A stretch of DNA of 64,000 nt from Isochrysis galbana (Eukaryota; Haptophyta; Isochrysidales; Isochrysidaceae), in NCBI GenBank assembly GCA_018136815.1, contig CM030943.1:1884446-1948445 (forward strand). The letters run 5' to 3'. This document shows, in pieces, positions 56,899 to 64,000 of the stretch. Each line of letters starts with the position of its first letter. The stretch's first letter is position 1. The position numbers were made by a program, and so were the translations under genes. The notes beneath the pieces were generated by a model. That model was not told where the DNA came from, did no database searches, and worked only from the letters and a program-made list of their open reading frames with translations.

Positions 56899-57681
56899 AT
56901 GGGTTGCGGAGCCTCAAAGACGGTGAATGTGGACGACATCCCTGCTACCAAGAAGGTCGAGGCGCCCACCACCAAGGAAGAGACGATTGATCCCGAAATC
57001 GCAAAGGACATGGCGGCCGCCATCATCCAGCAGGCAGCCGCGCAGTACGAGGATTCGCCCAATGAGGACGTGATCGCTGCGGAAGAGAACGCGAAGGATG
57101 AGCCGCCCGTAGAGGTAAAGCCTGCAGAGCCCGAGACTGCCGAGGAGGACGTCGCCCCCAAGGAGGACGCCGCCAAGCAGGAGACGCCGGTCGCTGCCGA
57201 TGAGCCTAAGGAGGACGCCAAGGAGATGGAGGCTGCCGAGCCCGCTGCTGAGGAGGCCGCGAAGGAGGAGGAGGCTGCCGAGCCCGCTGCTGAGGAGGCC
57301 GCGACGGAGGAGGAGGCTGCCGAGCCCGCTGCTGAGGAGGCCGCGAAGGAGGACGAGGCCGTCGAGCCCGCTACTGAGGAGGTCGCTAAGCAGGAGGTGG
57401 CCCCTGAGCTCGCTGCTGAGGAGGCCAAGGAGGACGCGGTCACCGACCCCGCTGCTGAGGATGCCACCACGGAGGAGGATGCCGCCAGGGCTGCTGCTGA
57501 GGAGGCCACCAAGGAGGAGGCCGCCGAGTCAGCTGCTGAGGAAGCCACCAAGGACGAAGCGATGGTCCAATCTGCTGCGGAGGAGGCCAAGGAGGAGGCA
57601 ACCACAGAGGAGGCCAAAGCTGAGGATGCTGCCGACACAACAACCGAGGAACCCAAAGCGGAGGCGCCCTCAGAGAGCTGA
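56899..57681 (+). CDS. Acidic repeat protein with N-myristoylation/palmitoylation motif
   Basis: 260 residues starting MGCGASKTVNVDD. Gly2 followed by Cys3 and Ser6 is a classic dual acylation signal, so attachment to the plasma membrane or a flagellar membrane is likely. After about 60 residues the chain becomes an Ala/Glu/Lys repeat of about 15 residues (EEAAEPAAEEAAKE), imperfectly copied about ten times, ending in KAEAPSES. The repeats differ mostly by synonymous or conservative changes. The composition recalls BASP1/GAP43-like effectors that cluster phosphoinositides, but there is no proof of homology. The ATG at 56899 is preferred over upstream frames because of the myristoylation motif. 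A pyrimidine-rich leader (56846-56890) precedes it. Confidence 0.7.
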   Translation: MGCGASKTVNVDDIPATKKVEAPTTKEETIDPEIAKDMAAAIIQQAAAQYEDSPNEDVIAAEENAKDEPPVEVKPAEPETAEEDVAPKEDAAKQETPVAADEPKEDAKEMEAAEPAAEEAAKEEEAAEPAAEEAATEEEAAEPAAEEAAKEDEAVEPATEEVAKQEVAPELAAEEAKEDAVTDPAAEDATTEEDAARAAAEEATKEEAAESAAEEATKDEAMVQSAAEEAKEEATTEEAKAEDAADTTTEEPKAEAPSES

Positions 57682-58016
57682 GCAATTTGCTAGGGCAGTA
57701 ATGTGATTAAGAAGTGTAGAGATGTGCAAGCAGTGCGACGGAGCCGGCGTCTCCAGCATGCGTTTCGTGCGGTTTTTGCTCTAGCATGCGAAATGTCCTT
57801 TGTCCTCATGTGCTGTGTGCTGTGCCGTTAAGGTATTTCCTCAGATCTGCTGAGCCTCGGGCCGGCTAGTCGTGTCGTTTCGAAAATTATATCAATAATA
57901 TAATATCTGAGCGTTGATATCACACTACTCCCACTAGCTCACCACACCCCTCAGCGCACCTGTGCCCGTACGCCTCGACGCGTGCTGATGCCACAGATGC
58001 TATATTTTTATTTGTA
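57682..58016. other. 3' flank of the acidic protein gene
   Basis: No gene seen. It includes an AT-rich AATTATATCAATAATATAAT stretch near 57886-57905. Confidence 0.35.
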
Positions 58017-58170
58017 GCACCTTTAACAATTTTTTATGGGTCGCGGCGCGGCAAAGGAACGGGAGTAGCACTCATTCAAGACAGGACTCCCTGCCGCGGC
58101 AAACGCAAGCACCCTTCCCCCCTTAGGCCACCCGCCAGCTCTTCACTAGCTTTCTATTTCTACCTACGCC
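58017..58170 (-). mobile_element. 5'-truncated retroposon 3' end, copy B
   Basis: Same 3' module as 44705-44840 and 58256-58400, here with the tail ACCCATAAAAAATTGTTAAA. Homology to the full-length copy fades at about 58170, within the element's coding end. Confidence 0.65.
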
Positions 58171-58236
58171 AGCCGGCAAGGATGTTGCATCAGCTTCAGC
58201 TTACGACTTACGTACGAGCTCGCACTGTTTTGGAGC

Positions 58237-59415
58237 TAATGCTAATGCTAATACTTTTTTATTTTTAACAATTTTTTATGGGTCGCGGCGCGGCAAAGGA
58301 ACGGGACTAGCGCTCACTCAAGACAGGACCCCCTGCCGCGGCAAGCGCAAGCACCCTTCCCCCCTTATGCCACCCAGCTCTTCACTAGCTTTCTACCTGC
58401 GCTAGCCAGAGCGCCCCTCCCTCCACACTCAGACAACCCCCTACGCCAGGATCCTGTTCTGGTCTCGCAGGCAAGGGGGCCTAATGGGAGGGAGAGGAGC
58501 AACTCCTCAGAGAGGAGCTGTGGGGAAGGAGATGTCTGAGTGGGGGCGCTATACCCTTGCGCTAGGCATGGGCAGCGACGCCGCCTCAAGACATGTCCTC
58601 CCTCTTGTCTTGAGTCGAAATTTTTGGTGCTTGAAGCAGAGGGCAAGGGGGTTTGTGCTTCTTGGGTTAGTTGTAGTTGGAAGAGGGAGTGGGAGAGGGA
58701 GTGAAGTGTTGGAAGAGGGCCCAAGGCAGGGCACTGAGTTGTAGGTAATTGTGGCCCACAAGAGTGGGGTGAAAACGTGAAGTGTATCAACAAAGGTCTT
58801 GAGTTGAAAGTTTTGGTGCTTGAAACAGAGGGCGAGGGGGTTCGTGCTGTTTGGGTTGGTTCTAGAGGGAAGGGAGAGTAGGAGAGGGAGTCAAGTGTTG
58901 AAGGAGGGCCCAAGGCAGGGCACTGAGTTGTAGGTTCTTGTGGCCCACAGGAGTGGGGTGAAAACGAGAAGTGAGTCAACATGTTGAAAAACAGAGGCAC
59001 AAGTTGCTCTCCGTAGGAGATTGATGGTTGTGAAGTGCCCTCCCATGTTGGGTGCACTGATGGTAGAGGTTTCCACCATGGGGAGGGCAGCTGAGCTGCC
59101 CTCCCACATGAGGTGCTCTTGGGGTGGGAGGGTTTCCCACTGTTGGAGGGGGTCTCAAAGACCCCCTGCATGATGCGCAGAGCCATGGTGGCAACCTGTT
59201 CGGTGCCAGTGCTCGCCACCCCGCGCGCTCGCGCGGGTGTGGTTTGGATGGGCTGGATGGGCTTTGAGAGGGCTTTCTGACGAGCCGCCTCGGGCGGCGT
59301 GGGGCGTCCCAGGTGGGGCGCAGTGGCGAGGGTCGCCTGGGGCTCGGGAGCGGTCGCGGCACGCTCCATAGTTCAAACTATAACAATAGTTTTTTGTAAT
59401 GCTAATGCTAATACT
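58237..59415 (-). mobile_element. Full-length retroposon, hairpin family copy 8 (MERA subfamily), 19-bp target duplication
   Basis: The direct repeat TAATGCTAATGCTAATACT flanks the element at 58237-58255 and 59397-59415. On the minus strand the 1,141-bp element starts with AACTATTGTTATAGTT (59391-59376) and GAACTATGGAGCGTGCCGCG with the CGCTCC inverted partner. It carries a 334-codon open frame, then a conserved 3' module of about 120 nt and an A-rich end (TTGTTAAAAATAAAAAA). Two 5'-truncated copies of the 3' module exist in the window. TSD length, A-rich tail and 5' truncation together indicate target-primed reverse transcription by a LINE acting in trans. No reverse transcriptase is encoded. 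Confidence 0.7.
58365..59369 (-). CDS. Retroposon open frame, 334 residues, unknown
   Basis: It starts MERAATAPEP in the element's 5' inverted repeat and stops (SWVA then stop) exactly where the conserved 3' module begins. It contains an internal duplication of about 63 residues (SFSPHSCGPQEPTTQCPALG and TFSPHSCGPQLPTTQCPALG), reflecting a 189-bp in-frame direct repeat at about 58609 and 58798. No known domain. Whether it is translated is unknown; the frame-keeping duplication and the frame's fit to the element borders are suggestive only. Confidence 0.3.
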   Translation of the reverse strand: MERAATAPEPQATLATAPHLGRPTPPEAARQKALSKPIQPIQTTPARARGVASTGTEQVATMALRIMQGVFETPSNSGKPSHPKSTSCGRAAQLPSPWWKPLPSVHPTWEGTSQPSISYGEQLVPLFFNMLTHFSFSPHSCGPQEPTTQCPALGPPSTLDSLSYSPFPLEPTQTARTPSPSVSSTKTFNSRPLLIHFTFSPHSCGPQLPTTQCPALGPLPTLHSLSHSLFQLQLTQEAQTPLPSASSTKNFDSRQEGGHVLRRRRCPCLAQGYSAPTQTSPSPQLLSEELLLSLPLGPLACETRTGSWRRGLSECGGRGALASAGRKLVKSWVA

Positions 59416-60040
59416 GATATCAGTTCCTTGTATCAGCTCGCAAGCCCTAAAAACAATACCCCGATCTCGATCTAGTATCTATTATACGCCTAACGCCTAA
59501 TCCTGATACTATTTAAAACGCCTCACCTCGTTGGCACAACCACACAACAACACCGAAGACCCCTGCACGTGCTACTCATGTGAATAAAGTGTGCAAGTGG
59601 AAGAACGTCGTGTGCTGTATCATAATTGTAAAAAAAAAGTGTGGAGCGTAGAGCCCCCGTCCGTACCCTTGGGCTTGGGGACGCATGGTGTGCACCCCCC
59701 GGGCGGAGGGTGTGGTACCGGATGCCGGATGCCGGATGAAGGCAAGCCGCCTTGCTGTTTCGCGCGTGTGCGCACCTAAACTGTCAATGTGAGTCACCAT
59801 CTTTAATGAAGCATTTCGAATAAGCAGCACATGCCGGCGAGGCAAATCACATCCTCACATCTCTGGGGCAACTTCCACCCAGTGGGAGAACGGCTTCGAG
59901 ATCGAGTTTTCTTGTATTTGACCCCTCCGAAAGCGTCTCCCGTCCGAGAAGCGCCAGCCTCGGCGGTTTCAAAACGCAACTCTTTTCTTTCCGAATCCTT
60001 CATTTCTAACGGAGTTGACGACCTCTCCGCGTGGCGGCGG

Positions 60041-60871
60041 ATGCTGGCGCTCTGCGTCGGCGTCGTCGGTGCTCTCGTCCACTCACCTCTGCCCCTGCTA
60101 TCGCCTTGCGAGCGGGCGGCGGTGCGCGGCAGAGCTACGGTCGAGCGGGCACAGCTAAGTTGCCCACGTATGTCCACCACGCACGAGCCCGCCGCCGACG
60201 ATGGCAAGCTCAGAGAGGCGGGGGAGAGAAAGAGTCGGCTAGCGCCTCCAGATGCTCCTCACTCCGACGGCCCTTTCTCCACACGCTGGATCGTCTCGGG
60301 CGCAGCGGCGTTGACGCTGCTCTGGCGGCGTGATATGGTGACCGTTCTCTGCCTTTGCGGCGCTATCCTTAACGCGCTCCTCTCCAAAGTCCTGAAGCGA
60401 TTGATCAACGAGGCGCGGCCGGAGGGAGCGAGGCTGACTGACCCAGGCATGCCGTCTTCGCATGCACAATCGCTCTTCTTCTTTGCCTCATATATTTCGG
60501 CGGCAGCGGCTCAGCTGGATATGACGCCATCACTCGGCCCGTTCGACTACTTGCTGCCCTACGCACCCTCGATGCCTGCGACAGTGGAGTTGAAGACGGC
60601 CGTCGTGGTTGTTGCCTTTGCGACTGCGGTAGTCGCTGCGGGAATGCGAGTTTCCGCGGGCTTACACACGCGTGAGCAGGTTGGTGTCGGCGCCACCATT
60701 GGAAGCTGTGTTGGAGCTGGGTGGTTCACCATTGTCCAGCCCCAGCTGCTCGCGATTGTTGGCGACAACAACCAGACTCAGGCCATCATTGTGGCAATCC
60801 TCGTTGTTGGGGCGCTCGTCGTGGCATCTGTCGAGCGTGCAATCGGTGCTGCGCTCAAGAAAAGGCAATAG
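60041..60871 (+). CDS. PAP2-family lipid phosphate phosphatase, plastid LPP-epsilon-like
   Basis: 276 residues from ATG 60041. It dephosphorylates phosphatidate or prenyl/dolichyl diphosphate-type lipids in the membrane. All three PAP2 motifs are present: K119RLINEARP127, M-P138SSH141AQS and R203VSAGLH209TREQ. The wording, especially LINEARP and DPGMPSSHAQS, is close to the plant chloroplast LPP-epsilon enzymes. The third motif ends in TREQ, without the usual acidic residue four positions after His. The N-terminus MLALCVGVVGALVHSPLPLL is a signal-like segment followed by a Ser/Arg region, consistent with secondary-plastid import. An in-frame ATG at 59831 would add 70 hydrophilic residues and spoil that leader, so I prefer 60041. 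About five membrane helices follow. A role in plastid diacylglycerol formation is inferred from family. Confidence 0.8.
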   Translation: MLALCVGVVGALVHSPLPLLSPCERAAVRGRATVERAQLSCPRMSTTHEPAADDGKLREAGERKSRLAPPDAPHSDGPFSTRWIVSGAAALTLLWRRDMVTVLCLCGAILNALLSKVLKRLINEARPEGARLTDPGMPSSHAQSLFFFASYISAAAAQLDMTPSLGPFDYLLPYAPSMPATVELKTAVVVVAFATAVVAAGMRVSAGLHTREQVGVGATIGSCVGAGWFTIVQPQLLAIVGDNNQTQAIIVAILVVGALVVASVERAIGAALKKRQ

Positions 60872-61453
60872 TTGTCATCAATAGTCACATTCATGTAGGC
60901 ATCACCTCCAATACCGCCACACGCGAAAGGTTCACTGTTGCATTCTTTATTTAGCCCCATGGGGCATGGTGGCAAAATGGCAGGTGGCCGCTACCCGCTA
61001 CCCCTCCGACCGGCAAAGTTGAGGGGTAGAGCTGCTTACATCTTTTAAGAGGCGGATACAAGCACCCTTGAAGGTGGGCGAGAAGCGTTCAATCACCACC
61101 TTGAATCATCCATGAACGCTTCTTGTCTGCATCGTGGTAGTATAAAGATTTTTAAGTTCCCTATATTGAGGTTAATTGGAGGTTTCATTGACTTCATCGC
61201 ACCCTATCTTCGAAGCATCTGCAACATGCAGCACCTACAAAGGTGCTTCGCCTCTTAAGAGATACCAAAATAGGCGGGGGGAGCGTAACAAAATAAAAGG
61301 GAACCTCAACTTGCATCACCTTCTTTGTGAACAATCGCACCTTCATCTAGAGCTAGAGCCTTAGCCAACCTCAATTGCCAAACGCCCACCCACACCAATC
61401 GTCACCCATACGAACGCACACGAGCTCGCTGCGGCGCGTATTCTGGTCGCGAA
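60872..61453. other. Convergent intergenic region with foldback element
   Basis: Lies between the 3' ends of the PAP2 gene and PTRH2. Contains the inverted-repeat element at 61041-61261 and an inner 11-bp stem (AGAAGCGTTCA 61081-61091 with TGAACGCTTCT 61113-61123). No gene seen. Confidence 0.45.
61041..61261. repeat. Foldback (MITE-like) element
   Basis: The left end TCTTTTAAGAGGCGGATACA with AGCACC is answered by the right end GGTGCTTCGCCTCTTAAGAG in reverse complement. This gives terminal inverted repeats of about 20 bp with small mismatches around 180 bp. Confidence 0.45.
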
Positions 61454-62062
61454 TCACAAGAGCTTCAGATGCTTGGTAAAGTCAAAATAGCGCTCTGGTG
61501 CCGGGCCGATGGCTAGCACAGTGCGGGAGCCCGGTGCAATCTGGGTATGCCCCGCATCGCGGATCAGACAGGATACCAGCCCACGGCTTGCTGCTTCAGT
61601 CTGCAGCGCTAGCAACTCGTCCTGAGTCGGCACCTTGACCGCGATCTTCATCTGGCCAGTGCGCAACCACACGCGCAAGGCGTTGCGCCCTCCGCTGCTG
61701 CTCAACGCCTTCCTGTATGCGCCAAGCGTCGCATGTCCGCACTGCGCGCACGTCTTCCCCTTTGTCATGGTTACCGACTTGCCATTGGCGTCGCGCAGGT
61801 CGGTATTCACGCAAAGGAGCATCTTGAGCGGAGCGTCTGCGTCGCTCCAGCGCACAGCGTCCCTTGCCGCCACTCCGTCGGCCGCAGTCCTGACATCGTC
61901 ATCAGACGAGAGCTCGGAGCCCTCGTCGACGTCCGCGTCGAGCTCCTCCTCCTCTCCCTCCCCTATCCTTACGTGCGATCGCCCAGCCGTCCAGCGGAGC
62001 ACGAGGAATGTGGCGGCCGCGCCGATCGCCGCACCGATCGCTGCGCTCGACGCCCGCTCCAT
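61454..62062 (-). CDS. PTRH2: Peptidyl-tRNA hydrolase 2 (PTRH2/Pth2)
   Basis: 202 residues. It releases peptides from peptidyl-tRNA that drops off the ribosome. The catalytic domain fills residues 79-202 with the family blocks KMLLCVNTDL, GKTCAQCGHATLGAYRKAL (catalytic His110), GQMKIAVKVPTQDELLAL and LIRDAGHTQIAPGSRTVLAI, then GPAPE and HLKLL at the C-terminus. As in human PTRH2, an N-terminal hydrophobic segment (SSAAIGAAIGAAATFLVLRW) precedes an acidic linker, which suggests anchoring in an organelle outer membrane. The gene is intronless. It is divergent from the trigger-factor gene with 385 bp between start codons, most of it GA repeat. Confidence 0.93.
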   Translation of the reverse strand: MERASSAAIGAAIGAAATFLVLRWTAGRSHVRIGEGEEEELDADVDEGSELSSDDDVRTAADGVAARDAVRWSDADAPLKMLLCVNTDLRDANGKSVTMTKGKTCAQCGHATLGAYRKALSSSGGRNALRVWLRTGQMKIAVKVPTQDELLALQTEAASRGLVSCLIRDAGHTQIAPGSRTVLAIGPAPERYFDFTKHLKLL

Positions 62063-62107
62063 CTTGCTGGGGCAGAACTCCTCTTTCCTAAAACAAAATC
62101 TTGCTGG

Positions 62108-62395
<288 letters not shown>

Positions 62396-62447
62396 GAGGA
62401 AGGGAGAGAGAGCTGCATCTCGCGAGATTTTCTGGGCCGACGCTCCG

Positions 62448-63867
62448 ATGGCGACGGCGGCCTCGCTTCTCGTCTCTCTCTCCCTCTCCCCTCTAAGCCT
62501 GACATGGGGCGTAGGACGTGCGCCGGCTCCAGTGGCCCGTGGTGCATTCACGATGTGCGATGCCCCCTCCGACCCCTCTCCACTCGAGCAGATCCTTCAG
62601 AAAGCGGGTGTGAGCGTGGAGCTTCAGCGGGCGGGAGCGACCGCGCTCATACGCTTCTCTCTCTCTCCTGCTACGACGGGCGCGGTGCTGGCCGAAGTGG
62701 GCGGCGCGAGCGAGCAGCCGAAAGTTGACGCACTCTCACTCCTACTCGAGCGAGACATCCCTGCAGCACTTCTCCGAGAGCTGGAGAAGGAAGGGGCGGT
62801 GCGGCTGCTCGGACAGGCGCAGCTCTCAGGGGAGACGCCGGAGGAGCTGCTGGAGCGCTTCGAGCCAGGCGAGGAGTTTGCGCTCTCGATGGTCGCTGAT
62901 ATCTGGCCCGAGCTTCCGCAGCTCACGCGCGACGACTACTTTGGCCTCACACTGCTGCTGCCACGGCAGGAGCTCGATGTCGCCAAACGTGATGAGGCTG
63001 TCCTTGAGCTGCGCAAGCGGTTCCCAAAGGAAGACGGCTCACTCCCTGAGTTCGACGATGAGCTCGCGGGCCAAGTGTCACCAGGGTTGAGTGCAGATGA
63101 GCTTTCCAACCTCGTCAACGACCGGCTCAAGCGCGAGTCCGCTCTCGCCGAGTCAGGCGCTGTATTTGCGGTGCGCGTGCGTCCCAAGCCGGGCGCGGCG
63201 ACAACATGCGTGCGGCGGTTGCAACTCCTGCGCTCCCCGCGTGCCAGCTAGGAACTCCCTGCCGGCACTTGCTTTCTGACAGATGCGCCCCGGTCTTCGT
63301 CGGCTCGGCCGTCGCGTAGGCAATGGAAGGGGCCCTCCTCGCGAGCGTAGGCATGTCGATCCCAGACGCGCTCATCCGAGAGCGTGCACGTGCCCAATAC
63401 TCTGAGCGATGCCGCGTGGCGGAGGAGGCCGCCCTCGAAGGCGACGTATCACAGCGCGAGGCGTTGCGCAAGATGTTGTCGTGGGATGCTTTTGAGGCGT
63501 TCCTTAGTAACGTGAGCTGGCCACAACCACATGCATGCACCCGGTGGAATCACGGTGGCCTAGTGCTATATTGGCACTGCTCATCGAGCATGTACCTTCC
63601 GCCCTGTGACAGGAGCGTGATCGCATCTCGCGCTCGCTCGCTCTCTCATTCATCATCGAGGCGATCGCGACCGCCGAATCTCTGGAGATCGACCAGCAGG
63701 CCGTCACTGACAATCTTTTCATGTACGTGAACGAGTGCAAGCGCAATGACCGGCCAGTTCGTGACATGGACGATCCCGCGTTCCGTGAATCGTTCGAGGC
63801 AGAGTACATGCGCGAGGCGGTACTCCGCCTCTGTGTGGACCACGCCGCAGTTGAGTGGATTGGTTGA
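62448..63867 (+). CDS. Trigger factor-like chaperone, probably plastid
   Basis: Three exons, 62448-63170, 63320-63511 and 63613-63867, phase 0 with GT-AG borders, give 389 residues. Trigger factor binds bacterial-type ribosomes and shields nascent chains; in algae and plants it acts in the plastid. The leader MATAASLLVSLSLSPLSLTW is signal-like, followed by a short APVARGAF segment as in bipartite plastid leaders. The ribosome-binding-domain pattern is visible: IPAALLRELEKEGAVRLLGQ, ELLERFEPGEEFALSMVADI, WPELPQLTRDDYFGLTL. The C-terminal helical arm contains MSIPDALIRERARAQYSERC and AITATAESLEID-like turns ending EAVLRLCVDHAAVEWIG. The central FKBP-type isomerase domain of bacterial trigger factor is absent or very reduced, as in plant TIG-like proteins. 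Confidence 0.7.
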
Positions 63868-64000
63868 GTAAGCGGTGTAGGAACGGTGAAGAGGCCAGGA
63901 GGAATGCTCATCGGTGGCGGCGATTTTCACCAGCAGCAAGCGAGCGCCCATTCTAGGTGTAGATAGCGCCGTGGTGTGGGTGCGCTCGGGTGAGGGACGT
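63868..64000. other. Window edge, no feature seen
   Basis: 133 bp downstream of the trigger-factor stop codon; too short to interpret. Confidence 0.5.

Noticed and set aside
59831-60040. Upstream ATG of the PAP2 gene
   Set aside because: It would add 70 hydrophilic residues before a good signal-like leader. ATG 60041 is more plausible, though transcripts could reverse this.

Overview
The window looks like nuclear DNA of a eukaryotic microalga. The evidence is multi-exon genes with GT-AG introns of about 65-230 bp, very GC-rich third positions, eukaryote-only proteins (UNC-45, a Mediator subunit, TMEM43, an NCKAP1/HEM subunit of the WAVE complex) and plastid-type proteins with signal-peptide-like N-termini (PAP2 phosphatase, trigger factor). 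A haptophyte or another alga with a secondary plastid is my best guess. No rRNA, tRNA or mitochondrial gene lets me fix the species.

Layout: 0.2-4.5 kb UNC-45 myosin chaperone (+); 6-6.6 kb small membrane protein with plastid-type leader (+); 8.9-12.8 kb RING/ankyrin-like protein (-); 12.8-14.1 kb purine tract; 14.4-15.3 kb Mutator-like transposase fragment; 16.3-17.9 kb a single reading frame joining Mediator subunit MED20 to an ABHD14/CIB-type alpha/beta hydrolase (-); 19.2-21 kb TMEM43 (-), preceded by nearly 1 kb of pure GA-type repeat; 24.3-29.6 kb a six-exon ADP-ribosyltransferase with a long LRR tail (-); 30.8-32.6 kb a complete small LTR element with identical 350-bp LTRs and a 5-bp target duplication; 33.7-36.8 kb a four-exon protein with mind-bomb-type SH3 repeats (+); 39.4-43.8 kb a six-exon NCKAP1/HEM homologue (+); 45.5-46.7 kb Gypsy and retroposon debris; 47-49.8 kb a large disordered protein (-); 50-56 kb a mobile-element zone with a 204-bp satellite; 56.9-57.7 kb an acidic, probably myristoylated protein (+); 58-59.4 kb a full-length retroposon; 60-60.9 kb plastid-type PAP2 phosphatase (+); 61.5-62.1 kb PTRH2 (-), divergent from trigger factor at 62.4-63.9 kb (+) across a GA repeat.

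The genes do not form an obvious pathway. The most striking items are the MED20-ABHD14 fusion; a dispersed family of short retroposons whose 5' ends carry a palindrome of variable sequence but constant shape, followed by an ATG and a GC-rich inverted repeat (eight copies, two with 17-19 bp target duplications); recurrent near-identical introns in the ADP-ribosyltransferase-LRR gene; and long purine/pyrimidine tracts lying directly against many start codons. Exon borders were worked out by hand from splice consensus and reading-frame continuity and have no transcript support.
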